From Verrucomicrobiota bacterium (GTDB lineage Bacteria; Verrucomicrobiota; Verrucomicrobiia; Limisphaerales; SIBE01), in assembly GCA_021733945.1 (NCBI GenBank), contig JAIPJX010000014.1, forward strand, positions 1-50,742: DNA of 50,742 bases, given 5' to 3'. Under the pieces are notes generated by a model. That model saw only the letters and a program-made list of their open reading frames with translations, had not been told where the DNA came from and ran no database searches. Both the position numbers and the translations under genes were made by a program. How positions within the stretch are numbered: the stretch's first letter is position 1; every line of letters begins with the position of its first letter. Positions 7,643 to 17,815 of this stretch are shown here, piece after piece.

Positions 7643-9661
7643 ATGCCAAAAAAAAATGCGCCGCTCCAAATGAACCACGGAAGGCGCCGCGTCATCATCG
7701 AACGGGTCTCACCGGAGATCGACGGGGGACGTTTCCCGATCAAACGCGTGCCCGGGGAACCGGTGGAGGTTGAGGCGGACATTTTCGCCGATGGGCACGA
7801 TGTGATCTCCGCGCTCCTGCTTTATCGGAGCGCCACGGAGCTGACCTGGACGGAACTGGAGATGGCGCCGCTGCCAAACGATCGCTGGCGGGCCACCTTT
7901 CGCCCCCGGGAACAGGGAGCCTGGGCCTACACCGTGGAGGCTTGGCTGGACCATTTCAAGTCGTGGCAACGGGATCTCGGGAAAAAGACCGCAGCCGGCC
8001 AGGATGTCACCGTGGAACTGCAGGTGGGGTCGGCACTCCTGACTGCAACGGCACAACGCGCGACCGGAAGCGACGCCGAGACCCTGCGGGGGTGGGCGGC
8101 CGCACTGGCCGTCTCCGCTCCGGAGACCCTGCGCCGCCGGATTGATCTGGCACTGAGCCAGGAGCTGACAGAGTTGGCGACCAGTTATCCGGACCGCTCG
8201 ACCTCGACATTTTACGGACATGAACTGAGGGTCACGGTCGACCCGCTCCGCGCCCGCTACGGTGCCTGGTATGAACTGTTTCCCCGGTCTTTTGCATCGG
8301 AACCGGGAGCCCATGGCACGTTTCGGGACTGCGAGGCCCAGCTTCCCCGCATTGCCGAAATGGGTTTCGACGTTCTGTACCTCCCGCCCATCCACCCGAT
8401 CGGCACCGCGTTTCGCAAGGGCAGAAACAACAACCCCACCGCCCAGCCGGGCGAACCGGGCAGCCCCTGGGGAATTGGATCCCATGAGGGCGGCCACAAG
8501 GCGGTCCACCCGGAACTGGGAACCCTCGAAACGTTCCGGCATCTGGTGGAGAAAGCCCGGCAGTTTGGGTTGGAGGTGGCGATGGACATTGCGTTTCAGT
8601 GTTCGCCCGACCATCCCTACGTACACGAACATCCCGAATGGTTCATCAAACGCCCCGATGGTTCGATCCAGTATGCGGAAAACCCGCCCAAGAAATACCA
8701 GGACATCTACCCGCTGAATTTCGAGACCGAACAATGGCAGGAACTGTGGGAGGAGCTCAAGAGCGTCTTTGATTTCTGGATTGCGCAGGGCGTGCTGATC
8801 TTCCGGGTGGACAATCCCCACACCAAATCCCTCCGGTTCTGGGAGTGGCTCATTGCGGAAATCAAGATCGAACATCCCGAAGCCATTTTTCTCTCCGAGG
8901 CGTTTACACGGCCCAAGCTCATGTATTACCTGGCAAAAGCCGGGTTTACCCAGTCCTACAATTATTTCCCTTGGCGCAACAGCAAGGAGGAACTGACCGA
9001 ATACCTCACCGAGGTCACCCGCACCGAAGTTCGGGAGTTTTTCAGGCCGAACCTCTGGCCCAACACCCCCGACATCCTGCCCCAATCGCTGCAGGCCGGA
9101 GGCCGGCCGGCGTTCATGAGCCGCTTCATCCTGGCCGCGACCCTCGGTGCCAGCTATGGCATCTACGGACCGGCCTACGAGCTCTGTGAAAACACCCCCC
9201 GGGTCCGGGGCTCCGAGGAATACATTGATTCCGAGAAGTACGAAATCAAGAAATGGGATTTAAACGCATCGGGAAACATCACCGGGCTCATTGCCAAGAC
9301 CAACCAGATCCGGCGCGAGAACCCGGCATTGCACAGCAATGACCGCCTTGTATTTCATCCGGTGGACAACCCGCAGATCATCGCCTACAGCAAACACAGC
9401 GAGGATTTTGATAACATCATTCTGACCGTGGTGAACCTCGACCCGCACCATGCCCAGAGTGGTTGGGTGGAACTTGCGGCCGATCGCCTGCAGATTCCGA
9501 CCAGTGGCAACTACCAGGTGCACGACCTGCTCACCGGTGCCCGTTATCTCTGGAGCGGCATGCGGAACTACGTCGAGCTCAATCCTTCCTTCTTCCCCGC
9601 CCACGTCTTCCGGATCCGCCGGAAAATCCGATCGGAACGCGACTTCGACTATTACATGTAA
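7643..9661 (+). CDS. glgE: Alpha-1,4-glucan:maltose-1-phosphate maltosyltransferase GlgE
   Basis: A 672-residue GH13_3 enzyme that extends alpha-1,4-glucan with maltosyl units from maltose-1-phosphate. An N-terminal beta-rich domain (about 1-120, DUF3416 type) precedes the insertion and the (beta/alpha)8 barrel from about 205. The [17 protein letters not shown] loop is diagnostic of GlgE. The nucleophile is expected at D390 in FRVDNPHTK, the acid/base at E419 in LSEAFTRP (spacing of 29 as in characterised GlgE), and the third acid at D477 in NTPDI. The gap after glgC is 39 bp. Its donor is usually made by TreS plus maltokinase or by GlgC plus GlgM. Here the local treS-mak gene is broken, so the donor source is open. 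Confidence 0.94.
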   Translation: MPKKNAPLQMNHGRRRVIIERVSPEIDGGRFPIKRVPGEPVEVEADIFADGHDVISALLLYRSATELTWTELEMAPLPNDRWRATFRPREQGAWAYTVEAWLDHFKSWQRDLGKKTAAGQDVTVELQVGSALLTATAQRATGSDAETLRGWAAALAVSAPETLRRRIDLALSQELTELATSYPDRSTSTFYGHELRVTVDPLRARYGAWYELFPRSFASEPGAHGTFRDCEAQLPRIAEMGFDVLYLPPIHPIGTAFRKGRNNNPTAQPGEPGSPWGIGSHEGGHKAVHPELGTLETFRHLVEKARQFGLEVAMDIAFQCSPDHPYVHEHPEWFIKRPDGSIQYAENPPKKYQDIYPLNFETEQWQELWEELKSVFDFWIAQGVLIFRVDNPHTKSLRFWEWLIAEIKIEHPEAIFLSEAFTRPKLMYYLAKAGFTQSYNYFPWRNSKEELTEYLTEVTRTEVREFFRPNLWPNTPDILPQSLQAGGRPAFMSRFILAATLGASYGIYGPAYELCENTPRVRGSEEYIDSEKYEIKKWDLNASGNITGLIAKTNQIRRENPALHSNDRLVFHPVDNPQIIAYSKHSEDFDNIILTVVNLDPHHAQSGWVELAADRLQIPTSGNYQVHDLLTGARYLWSGMRNYVELNPSFFPAHVFRIRRKIRSERDFDYYM

Positions 9662-9741
9662 CCGTCGGGCCCGGGTTGCCAGGCTGCTTCAGGACGAAGT
9701 CAACTCGCCCGGACGGCCACGGTTCACGGCTCAACCCAACT

Positions 9742-12432
9742 ATGAAATCTCAAGGTGCGGAGGACGAACGCCTGGAGCAGGATGCCCAGCGAACGCGGAA
9801 CTGGAAACGCTGGGGCCCCTACCTGTCCGAGCGCCAATGGGCCACCGTGCGCGAGGACTATTCACCCCAGGGAACCTGCTGGGACTATTTCCCCCACGAC
9901 CACGCCCGGAGCCGCGCCTACCGATGGGGTGAGGATGGACTGATGGGAATCACGGACCGGCAATGCCGGCTCTGTTTCGCCCTCGCCCTTTGGAACGAAA
10001 AGGATCCGATCCTCAAGGAACGGCTCTACGGATTCGGAGGCCCGGAGGGCAACCACGGTGAGGACGTCAAGGAACAGTATTTCTACCTCGACTCCACTCC
10101 GACCCATTCCTACATGAAGGGGCTGTACAAATATCCCCAGGCCGAATTTCCGTATTCCAGGTTGATCGAAGAAAACCAGCGGCGTGGAAAAGGCGATCCC
10201 GAATTTGAGTTGTCGGACACGGGAGTGTTTGACGACCATCGCTATTTCGATGTCCAGGTCGAATACGCCAAGAATACTCCGGACGACAACCTCATTCGGA
10301 TCACGATCTCGAATCGTGGGCCCGCGTCCGCCCGCCTTCATCTGCTGCCCACACTCTGGTTCCGAAACACCTGGACCTCCGGACAGGTTCACGAAGGGGG
10401 CACAACCCGCCCCTCGATCTCAGCTGACGGCGAGGGCAGACTGAGGGCGGACCACGAAACCCTGGGCCGCCACCATCTGGCATTCACGCGTGCACCCGAC
10501 GGGAGTGCCCCGGGCGTGTTGTTCACCGAGAATGAGACCAACAACGAGCGCCTGTTCGATTCACCCAACGCTTCCCCCCATGTCAAAGACGCATTCCACG
10601 AGTTCCTCGTGCGGGGCCGGACCGATGCGGTGTGTCCGAACGGTCCGGGCACCAAGGCGGCGCTCCATTACAGACTGACCCTTCCGGCAGGAGGATCGCA
10701 GACCATCACCCTCCGGCTCTCCGCGGAAACCGAAAACCTGCAGGATCCGCTTGGGGCCGAGTTCCAGCGCATCTTCGATCTGCGCCGGACCGAGGCCGAC
10801 GCATTCTACGAAGCTCTCAGTCCGAGCCGGAGCTCGGAGGAGGAACGACGGGTCGTCAGGCAGGCCTACGCCGGGCTTCTTTGGTCCAAGCAGTTTTACC
10901 ATTTCGTAGTCCAGGACTGGCTTCAGGGAGACCCCGCGGCTCCGCCCCCCCCCGCCGCACGCAAGGAGGGCAGGAATCGGGAATGGTCCCACCTCTACAA
11001 TTCGGACGTGCTCTCCATGCCGGACAAATGGGAATATCCCTGGTTTGCAGCCTGGGATCTGGCGTTTCACATGATCCCGTTTGCCAAGATTGACGGCCGG
11101 TTCGCCAAGGACCAGTTGAGTCTTCTGCTCCGCGAATGGTACATGCACCCCAACGGACAGATCCCGGCATACGAGTTCGCCTTCAGCGACGTGAACCCGC
11201 CGGTGCATGCCTGGGCCGCGTGGCGGGTCTACAAGATCGAAGCCAGGAACGGGGGCCGCGACCGAGCCTTCCTGGAGCGAGTTTTCCAGAAACTGCTGTT
11301 GAACTTCACCTGGTGGGTCAACCGCAAGGATGCGGACGGAAAGAACCTCTTCTCCGGCGGGTTCCTCGGGCTGGATAACATTGGGATCTTCGACCGTTCA
11401 AAACCGCTGCCCACAGGCGGCACCCTGCAGCAGGCGGACGGGACGGCATGGATGGCCTTTTACTGTGCCACGATGCTGAGCATCGCCCTGGAGCTGGCGC
11501 GGGACGGATCCAAGGTGAATGTGGCTTACGAAGACATGGCTTCGAAGTTTTTCGAACACTTCGTGCAGATCGCCGATGCCATGAACACCCTGGGCGGCAC
11601 CGGTCTTTGGGATGAAGAGGACGGGTTTTATTACGATCAGATCCGGTTGAACAACACGTCCATCGCACTGAAAACCCGCTCCATGGTCGGGTTGCTCCCG
11701 CTGATCGCCGTCGAGGTTCTGGAGAACGACACCATCGAAAAACTGCCGGGATTCAAGAAGCGCCTGCACTGGTTCATGGAAAACCGCAAGGACCTCGCGC
11801 GCCACATCTCCTACGCCGAGACCGGACACAAGCACCGGCTCCTGGCTATTCCCTCGCGCCGCCGACTCGAACGCGTGTTGAAGTTTCTCCTGGACGAAAA
11901 TGAGTTTCTCTCGCCCTACGGCATTCGTTCCCTCTCACGGGTCCATTTGAAGGAACCGTTCCTGCTCGAGTTTGGTGGCGAGGAACATCGGGTCGATTAT
12001 GTCCCCGGAGAATCGAACACCTGGCTCTTTGGCGGCAACTCCAACTGGCGCGGTCCCATCTGGTTTCCGGTCAACTACCTTCTGGTCGAAGCGCTGGAAC
12101 GATACCATCATTTCTACGGCGATACACTCACCGTTGAGTATCCCACCGGATCCGGTCACCAGCTCAATCTCAAGCAGGTCTCCGAAGCCATCAGCGCCAG
12201 ACTCGCCGGGATCTTCCTGCCGGACGCCGACGGAAACCGTGCGTGTCACGGCGGTGAAGCCCGCTTCGCTGATGATCCGCACTGGAAGGACCTGCTTCTG
12301 TTCCACGAGTATTTCCACGGGGAAAACGGAAAGGGCCTGGGAGCCAGCCATCAGACCGGATGGACCGCCCTGGTGATCCGCCACCTGGACGGATTGGCCC
12401 GAGGACGGCACACGCCACCCACACAAACTTGA
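9742..12432 (+). CDS. GH63-type (MGH1-like) glucosidase
   Basis: An 896-residue protein related to bacterial GH63 enzymes and mannosylglycerate hydrolase-like proteins, with an N-terminal beta domain (to about 430) containing [15 protein letters not shown] and DDHRYFDV, and a C-terminal (alpha/alpha)6 barrel with [32 protein letters not shown] and [12 protein letters not shown]. These match the 'MGH1-like glycoside hydrolase' family found beside glycogen and trehalose genes in many bacteria. The substrate is probably an alpha-glucoside or glucosylglycerate-like solute; the sequence does not settle it. The open frame extends upstream into glgE, but the ATG at 9742 is chosen because it lies 80 bp past the glgE stop and family similarity begins just after it. 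No signal peptide is seen, so it is cytoplasmic. Confidence 0.85.
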   Translation: MKSQGAEDERLEQDAQRTRNWKRWGPYLSERQWATVREDYSPQGTCWDYFPHDHARSRAYRWGEDGLMGITDRQCRLCFALALWNEKDPILKERLYGFGGPEGNHGEDVKEQYFYLDSTPTHSYMKGLYKYPQAEFPYSRLIEENQRRGKGDPEFELSDTGVFDDHRYFDVQVEYAKNTPDDNLIRITISNRGPASARLHLLPTLWFRNTWTSGQVHEGGTTRPSISADGEGRLRADHETLGRHHLAFTRAPDGSAPGVLFTENETNNERLFDSPNASPHVKDAFHEFLVRGRTDAVCPNGPGTKAALHYRLTLPAGGSQTITLRLSAETENLQDPLGAEFQRIFDLRRTEADAFYEALSPSRSSEEERRVVRQAYAGLLWSKQFYHFVVQDWLQGDPAAPPPPAARKEGRNREWSHLYNSDVLSMPDKWEYPWFAAWDLAFHMIPFAKIDGRFAKDQLSLLLREWYMHPNGQIPAYEFAFSDVNPPVHAWAAWRVYKIEARNGGRDRAFLERVFQKLLLNFTWWVNRKDADGKNLFSGGFLGLDNIGIFDRSKPLPTGGTLQQADGTAWMAFYCATMLSIALELARDGSKVNVAYEDMASKFFEHFVQIADAMNTLGGTGLWDEEDGFYYDQIRLNNTSIALKTRSMVGLLPLIAVEVLENDTIEKLPGFKKRLHWFMENRKDLARHISYAETGHKHRLLAIPSRRRLERVLKFLLDENEFLSPYGIRSLSRVHLKEPFLLEFGGEEHRVDYVPGESNTWLFGGNSNWRGPIWFPVNYLLVEALERYHHFYGDTLTVEYPTGSGHQLNLKQVSEAISARLAGIFLPDADGNRACHGGEARFADDPHWKDLLLFHEYFHGENGKGLGASHQTGWTALVIRHLDGLARGRHTPPTQT

Positions 12433-12532
12433 AACCGATGTCATCCTGCCCCCCCGGCGGTGAGTTTCCAAAACACCCTCGAAAGAACGATTCACTCCAA
12501 ATTCAGTATTGCCCAGCCCGATCGATCCTTCT

Positions 12533-14167
12533 ATGAACACCGCAATGACAGAAGGAAAGAAACGCAAAGTTCGCGTCCGTGAAGCCACCTCAAAGGATGT
12601 TCCAGCCATGGTCGCGCTGAACCGGGCGGCTTATCCGCTGCTTGCGGAGGACAACGTGGTGTGGGGGGAATCCCACCTGACCAGCCACCAACGTTTATTT
12701 CCCAGCGGTCAGCTGGTGGCGGAGATCCGAGGGCGAATCGTTGGTGCCGCAGCCTCTCTGGTCGTGCATCTCGGATCGGAACCCCTGCGCTATCACACCT
12801 GGGCAGGGATCACCGACAGCGGCTATTTTACCAACCACGATCTCAAAGGGGACACGCTGTATGGGGCGGACGTCTATGTGCACCCGGACTTCAGGGGACA
12901 CGGAGTGGGTGCCGCATTATACCAGGCTCGGCGCGATCTGTGCAGGCGCCTCAATCTGCGTAGAATCCTTGCCGGTGGCCGGCTTTGGAACTACAGCGAG
13001 CAACCGGTCCAAACCTCTCCCGAAGAATACGCCCAGCGGGTGGCGGCCGGGGAGATCCGGGACTTGGTCCTGTCCTTTCAGCTGCGCGAAGGATTTGTCC
13101 TTCGGGGTGTGATGCCCAACTATCTCAAGGACCCGCGCAGCCACAACTACGCCAGCCTGCTCGAGTGGCTCAATCCGGACTACCGCCCGCGCCACCCCGG
13201 GGCCCGAAAGGTCCGCGTCTCGTGCGTGCAATACCAGATGCGAAAGGTCACCTCGTTCGCCGATTTCGCCCGCCAGGTCACGTATTTTGTCGATGTCGCT
13301 GCCGATTACCAATCGGATTTCGTGCTCCTGCCCGAACTGTTCACCGTGCAGTTGCTCTCCCAGGTGGATGCCCTGTCGCCCCAGGAAGGCATGAAAAAAC
13401 TGGCGGCCTACACGAACCGGTTCACCAAACTCATGAGCGGCCTGGCCAAACGATTTGGTCTGACGATCATTGCGGGCAGCCATCCGGTTTACAAGGGCGA
13501 CAAGCTCCAGAACATCGCCCACGTCTGTCTTCCCGACGGTTCCATTGTCGAACAACCCAAACTGCACATCACCCCCAACGAACGCAAGTGGTGGGGCATC
13601 AGCGGAGGCCGTTATCTGGCGGTGATCGACACTCCGGCTGCCAAGATCGGAGTCCTGATCTGTTACGATGTGGAATTCCCGGAGGCCGTGCGTTACCTCG
13701 CCGACGAAGGAGTCGAGATCCTGTTTGTTCCGTTTTGTACGGACAACCGCCAGGGATACCTCCGCGTTCGATACTGCGCGCACGCCCGAGCCATCGAAAA
13801 CCAGATCTATGTGGCCCTGGCCGGCAACGTGGGCAACCTTCCGGACGTCACCAATATGGACATCCAATACGGCCAGGCGGCGGTTCTCACACCCTCGGAC
13901 TTTGAGTTCGCCAGGGACGGTGTCGCCGCCGAGGCGGACTCGAACGAAGAAACCGTCCTGGTCTGCGATCTGGACCTGGACGACCTTCACGATTCGCGCA
14001 GTTCCGGAACGGTCACCCCGCGGCTCGACCGGCGTCCGGACCTGTTTCAGTTTGTAGCGACGTTTCCCGGATCGGCCAAACCCCAGGCCAATCCCGCCGA
14101 CGGACCGCTGGGAGATCAACGGGAACTGCCGGACCAAAACCAGGACGAGGACTCCGATCCCCGTTGA
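12533..14167 (+). CDS. GNAT acetyltransferase-nitrilase (carbon-nitrogen hydrolase) fusion
   Basis: A 544-residue two-domain enzyme. Residues ~10-205 form a GNAT acyltransferase (VHPDFRGHGVGAALYQARR is the acyl-CoA binding loop). Residues ~225-510 form a nitrilase-superfamily amidase with the complete triad: E268 in LLPELFT, K343 in QPKLHITPNE and C377 in LICYDVEFPE. Such fusions are known from genomes but their substrates are largely unassigned. The gene ends 13 bp from the stop of the convergent GCS2-type ligase gene, which heads back through a RimK-like ligase and a peptidase. This suggests joint work on a small peptide or amino-acid conjugate. Start: ATG 12533 is preferred; an in-frame ATG at 12509 is possible. 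Neither has a good SD. Confidence 0.88.
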   Translation: MNTAMTEGKKRKVRVREATSKDVPAMVALNRAAYPLLAEDNVVWGESHLTSHQRLFPSGQLVAEIRGRIVGAAASLVVHLGSEPLRYHTWAGITDSGYFTNHDLKGDTLYGADVYVHPDFRGHGVGAALYQARRDLCRRLNLRRILAGGRLWNYSEQPVQTSPEEYAQRVAAGEIRDLVLSFQLREGFVLRGVMPNYLKDPRSHNYASLLEWLNPDYRPRHPGARKVRVSCVQYQMRKVTSFADFARQVTYFVDVAADYQSDFVLLPELFTVQLLSQVDALSPQEGMKKLAAYTNRFTKLMSGLAKRFGLTIIAGSHPVYKGDKLQNIAHVCLPDGSIVEQPKLHITPNERKWWGISGGRYLAVIDTPAAKIGVLICYDVEFPEAVRYLADEGVEILFVPFCTDNRQGYLRVRYCAHARAIENQIYVALAGNVGNLPDVTNMDIQYGQAAVLTPSDFEFARDGVAAEADSNEETVLVCDLDLDDLHDSRSSGTVTPRLDRRPDLFQFVATFPGSAKPQANPADGPLGDQRELPDQNQDEDSDPR

Positions 14168-14180
14168 AGGGACGGCCGGA

Positions 14181-15428
14181 CTATTTGCCGAACAATCGCC
14201 CGTCCGCCAGGCAGCCGCACAGATCCCGGTACACACGAACCAGATGTTCTCTGGAGAAATCTTGCTGAACGCTCCGGAGAATGCGGCGGGCCAGAGTGCC
14301 TCGTTCCAGGATTGCCGCCAACGCCTGGGAAACGGCAGGCTCGGGTATCTGCGCGCCCAGCCCGCCATCGAAAATAGATTTCCACAGGTCACCGGCCCGG
14401 ACCGGACCGGTCGTTTCCATGCCGAAAAGACGCAGGTACTGCGGATTGGAAATCGCCGCCTCTTCCCCGTGGCACCCAGTTTCAAACAGGATGTCCTGCA
14501 GAGCGGGTGTCTCCATCCGGCAGTGTGACTCGAAGCCGGACCAGTGTTCCCGCACCAGCGCCTGCAGCGTGCCCACCACGGCGGAAGCGATCGCGATGTC
14601 GGCCATCGGACACTCCTGAATGTCAATCAACCGGATCTCGATACTGCCCCGTGAGAACCGTGCGATCGCACCCCGCGAATTCAGGAACTCATCCTGTAAC
14701 ACTCCATCCGGATCAAATGGAGCAATATCGCGGTACATCGGTTCGAAGATTTCGGATTCGTACGCAGCCTGTGAGAAGACGGCCTCGGGGATGACCCGTC
14801 CGGTCAGGGACGGGATCTTCGCCGAGTTGGTCCGGTAAACCGCCAGCCGTTGGTCCAGCCAGGGGGCCTGCTGCCCGTCCATGATCGGGGAGCTGGCCGC
14901 CAGCGCCGGCAGAATCGGAAGGACCAACCGGATGGCGGCATGCAATCTGGCAAACTCCTCATCGGAACTGAACGGAAGATTCAGGTGGGTGCTCTGCAGA
15001 TTGGCCCAACCATGTCCCTGACACCCGAAGATTTTGTTATACGCCTCGTAGACCGGACTGTATTCGTGGGGCCACAAGCGCGTCTCGGTATGCGGATCCA
15101 TCCAGGGATGCATCGCCGTGGGCATCAGACAGGCGCTGAAAGGTTCCAGGATCCGGTTGATCTCGGAAACGTTGTCCTGAAACAGACTGCTCAGACCGGT
15201 TAACGAGTCCGCGGGCCCATTGGTTTTCAACTCGATTACATGAAGCACCAGTTCGTTGGACCACGAGATTGGACCCCGATCGATGTCTGAAACGTATTCC
15301 CTGGCAACCGACCGGATCAATTCATCGGAGATGGGACGCACGGACAACGTGCGCGCATCCACAATCATGTATTCCATCTCGACGCCGATCCCGGCAAACA
15401 GGCGCAACCGCGACCGTGTGGAGCTCAT
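14181..15428 (-). CDS. GCS2-type glutamate-cysteine ligase family protein (COG2170-like)
   Basis: A 415-residue carboxylate-amine ligase of the glutamine-synthetase fold. The N-terminus has GIGVEMEYMIVD with the conserved G-x-E-x-E nucleotide/metal motif. Further on are SNELVLHVIELKTNGP, ATP-site histidines in QSTHLNLPF, and the SRGSIEIRLIDIQECP segment with conserved Arg and Glu. It would join a glutamate (or similar acid) gamma- or alpha-carboxyl group to an amine using ATP. Length is typical of the YbdK/GCS2 group. It overlaps the rimK-like gene by 4 bp (ATGA at 15425-15428), so coupling is likely. The true acceptor is unknown; cysteine is not assured, and ordinary glutathione synthesis is less likely given the peptide-ligase neighbours. 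Confidence 0.85.
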   Translation of the reverse strand: MSSTRSRLRLFAGIGVEMEYMIVDARTLSVRPISDELIRSVAREYVSDIDRGPISWSNELVLHVIELKTNGPADSLTGLSSLFQDNVSEINRILEPFSACLMPTAMHPWMDPHTETRLWPHEYSPVYEAYNKIFGCQGHGWANLQSTHLNLPFSSDEEFARLHAAIRLVLPILPALAASSPIMDGQQAPWLDQRLAVYRTNSAKIPSLTGRVIPEAVFSQAAYESEIFEPMYRDIAPFDPDGVLQDEFLNSRGAIARFSRGSIEIRLIDIQECPMADIAIASAVVGTLQALVREHWSGFESHCRMETPALQDILFETGCHGEEAAISNPQYLRLFGMETTGPVRAGDLWKSIFDGGLGAQIPEPAVSQALAAILERGTLARRILRSVQQDFSREHLVRVYRDLCGCLADGRLFGK

Positions 15429-16891
15429 GTGGATATCCCCTGACGCCTGCGTTCGAGTCTCTGCAAAAAGACCTCCATGATCCGCGTGTAGAGCGATTCC
15501 TTCAGGATCGAATCCTCGAATCCGGACATGATGGTTGGATTATCGTTCACCTCGATCACATAACATTTGCGGCCCACCTGTTTGAGGTCCACACCGTACA
15601 GACTGTCGCCGATCAGGTTCGCCGCCTTGAGCGCCGCACGCACCACCGCCGCGGGCGCCAGTTCCACGGGCAGGGTCTCCACCCTGCCGTAGCGTTCGTC
15701 CTCTCCGTCGCTGCGCTGCACGATTTGCCAGTGATTGGACGCCATAAAATACTTGCAGGCGTAGATCGGTTTGCGGTCAAAAATCCCGATCCGCCAGTCG
15801 AAGGGTGTCGGCAGGAACTCCTGCGCGATCACCAGGTCCGAACCTTCCAGCATCTGTTCAATCTGCTCGGCGACTTCGGTCTCGCTCTCGGCCTTGACCA
15901 CCCCCTGGGAAAACGCACTGTCGGGTTTTTTCAGAATGCACGGCAGTCCAAGCTGGGCGACGATCTGGTCCCGGTTGTCGCGATGAACGATCATCGTTTT
16001 GGGAGCCAGGATCTCCTGTTGATCCAGAAGTTCAGCCAGATAAACCTTGTTCGTACACTTCAGGATCGATTCGGGATCATCCACCACCACCAATCCCTCG
16101 GCAACGGCGCGCCGGGAGAACCGGTAGGTGTGGTGGTTCACATTGGTGGTGTCCCGAATAAACAAAGCATCATACTCCGCAATGCTCCCGAAATCCTCCT
16201 TGCCAATGACGTCGGCGCGGATTCCCAGCTTGCCGGCCGCCTTGACAAAACGGGTGATCGCTCCGGGATTCGAAGCCCTATCCCTGGCCTCGGGATCGAA
16301 CAAGATCGCCATGTTGTAACGCTCCACCGCCTTGGCACGCGAGCTGGACCGGCGTCCCGCGAAGAATTCCGTGGTGGCCTGGATTACAAAATCGTGGTGA
16401 TAGCTCGGAATTTCCTTGGCTGCGATTGGACCAATGCTCTGCAGACTCCAACAATCGGATTTCACAAACTCGGCGCGCACGAAGGGAGCCTCGAACAATT
16501 TGAAGAGTTCAGCGCTGAGTTTCTCGTACTTCTCGGTAACGTTTCTTCCAAAATAAATACTGAGCGTAAAACTTCCCGACCGAATCGTAGCGAGCGTCGA
16601 TTGGATGAGATCATCCAGTTCGCCGGACATCAGTCGCACCACCGTCTGCGATTTCATGTCCTGAATGGTCGAAATGCTCGGAATGGGTTTATGTCCGCGG
16701 GCGGCTGCCAGGAGCGAGACGTAGTAGCCCGTGCTCTGATATCGGTACGACCGGCAGAAGTTAAACACCTTGGCTCGGTCCAGGTCCGCGTATTTTGGAT
16801 CGAGCAAATACGCTCTGGCCGAAACCACCTCCACATCCGGAACCTGCAACGGCCATTCCTGCGGGTTGTTGACAACAATGAGCTTGTGCAT
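15425..16891 (-). CDS. RimK-like ATP-grasp ligase with N-terminal RLAN domain
   Basis: A 488-residue ATP-grasp carboxylate-amine ligase. The N-terminal ~170 residues (KLIVVNNPQEWP, then FNFCRSYRYQSTGYYVSLLAAARG) match the RLAN domain that precedes some RimK-type ligases. The ATP-grasp part has TNKVYLAELL, ILKKPDSAFSQGV (ATP-binding lysine), VIAQEFLPTPFDWRIGIFD and the C-terminal metal site YVIEVNDNPTI. RimK relatives form peptide or isopeptide bonds, usually with glutamate. The start is ATG 16891, 6 bases after the C39-like gene stop; a TTG two codons upstream is also in frame. It sits between the peptidase and the GCS2-type ligase in a tight three-gene operon. Confidence 0.9.
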   Translation of the reverse strand: MHKLIVVNNPQEWPLQVPDVEVVSARAYLLDPKYADLDRAKVFNFCRSYRYQSTGYYVSLLAAARGHKPIPSISTIQDMKSQTVVRLMSGELDDLIQSTLATIRSGSFTLSIYFGRNVTEKYEKLSAELFKLFEAPFVRAEFVKSDCWSLQSIGPIAAKEIPSYHHDFVIQATTEFFAGRRSSSRAKAVERYNMAILFDPEARDRASNPGAITRFVKAAGKLGIRADVIGKEDFGSIAEYDALFIRDTTNVNHHTYRFSRRAVAEGLVVVDDPESILKCTNKVYLAELLDQQEILAPKTMIVHRDNRDQIVAQLGLPCILKKPDSAFSQGVVKAESETEVAEQIEQMLEGSDLVIAQEFLPTPFDWRIGIFDRKPIYACKYFMASNHWQIVQRSDGEDERYGRVETLPVELAPAAVVRAALKAANLIGDSLYGVDLKQVGRKCYVIEVNDNPTIMSGFEDSILKESLYTRIMEVFLQRLERRRQGIST

Positions 16892-16897
16892 GAACAA

Positions 16898-17650
16898 TTA
16901 CGTCTTTCTCGACCTGGGCTGCAGAAGAAGCAAATTCGCGTCGTAAGTCAGAATTCCAAGAAAAATCGATCCTATCACACGGTCGATGTTGACCGGATAG
17001 TGGTGCCCGGAGGAAACCGGGTTGGGAAGCAACGGATCCGCAATTTCTACGGTCCTTCCGACCCGATCGTACCCGGACAGGATCACGAAATGCCCCAGTG
17101 GCTCGCCTCGGACATCATCGTAGTCGCAGTTCGGACCAAATTCCCGTGCGCTCCGATAAAGGTAGGTTCCGCTCAAACCCGTGAGGATGGGTTGTCCCCG
17201 GTTCAGGTATTTTCGGATCAAGGCCTTGGTCAGGTCTTCAAACCGCAGTTCCCCACCCAGATCCAGGTATTCCAGATAGGCATTCGTCGCCAGGTTCAGC
17301 TTGGCGTCTGACTTGATCGTTTGTTGAACCTTCAATCGCTCACGAATGTCGGGAGCCTTGGGTTCGAACCAGGTTGGATCGAAGACAACGAGGTTGTAGG
17401 AATAGATCCTGGCCCGATACCCCCGGCGCAGCGCGTGACAGGCCAGCAGCACACCCAGCGTCCCACCCGTCGGCAGGCTTGGAACCTCACGGATGACCTG
17501 CTCCAGGGTAATCGAATCCCCGTAATACCTGTAGAGCGCATGCAGACACGTGGGACCACACGTTTCAAGGTTTGGCTGGCGTTGCATCGCCAATTCCAAT
17601 CGTACGGGAGGCTCATAAAGCTTACCCAGACCCAAATTTTCTGGCTGCAA
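16898..17650 (-). CDS. C39-like papain-fold cysteine peptidase
   Basis: A protein of about 250 residues with the C39-type arrangement: C31 in ETCGPTCLHALYRYYG, H187 in LGHFVILSGYD and D205 in EIADPLLP. That is a complete Cys-His-Asp set in the order of double-glycine leader peptidases. No ABC-transporter or membrane part is attached, and no signal peptide is seen, so it is a soluble cytoplasmic enzyme. It leads a three-gene operon with the RimK-like and GCS2-type ligases and could trim, hydrolyse or transfer a peptide made by them. The start is uncertain: TTG at 17650 gives the full length, an ATG at residue 22 would still keep the catalytic core, and an in-frame stop lies just upstream. Confidence 0.8.
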   Translation of the reverse strand: MQPENLGLGKLYEPPVRLELAMQRQPNLETCGPTCLHALYRYYGDSITLEQVIREVPSLPTGGTLGVLLACHALRRGYRARIYSYNLVVFDPTWFEPKAPDIRERLKVQQTIKSDAKLNLATNAYLEYLDLGGELRFEDLTKALIRKYLNRGQPILTGLSGTYLYRSAREFGPNCDYDDVRGEPLGHFVILSGYDRVGRTVEIADPLLPNPVSSGHHYPVNIDRVIGSIFLGILTYDANLLLLQPRSRKT

Positions 17651-17815
17651 CTCTTTCGTAGACCCGGTTCATACCAAAACGCTACCGGCTGGCAACTAAT
17701 ATTCATGGATTATTCATAGATATTTCAAACTCGACGAACCACCCATGAAATCGGTAGACTTTGCCCCAGCTCGTGCGAGGGTCGAAGCATTCTTTTTCTC
17801 CCCTACCGCCACCAA

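Noticed and set aside
9662..9717. Possible hairpin between glgE and the GH63 gene
   Set aside because: Only a 5 + 4 bp stem with a bulge and a long loop, no U-tract; not distinguishable from chance in GC-rich sequence.
9463..9741. Upstream extension of the GH63-type gene
   Set aside because: It would overlap nearly 200 bp of glgE, and family-like sequence starts only after the ATG at 9742.
14181..15428. Calling this gene gshA for glutathione synthesis
   Set aside because: GCS2-type proteins have varied substrates, and the neighbours are a RimK-like ligase and a peptidase rather than gshB; the specific name is not supported.
15269..17311. 680-residue plus-strand open frame opposite the RimK-like and C39-like genes
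   Set aside because: The minus-strand proteins carry intact catalytic motifs and tight operon spacing; the plus-strand reading has no recognisable domain or start context.
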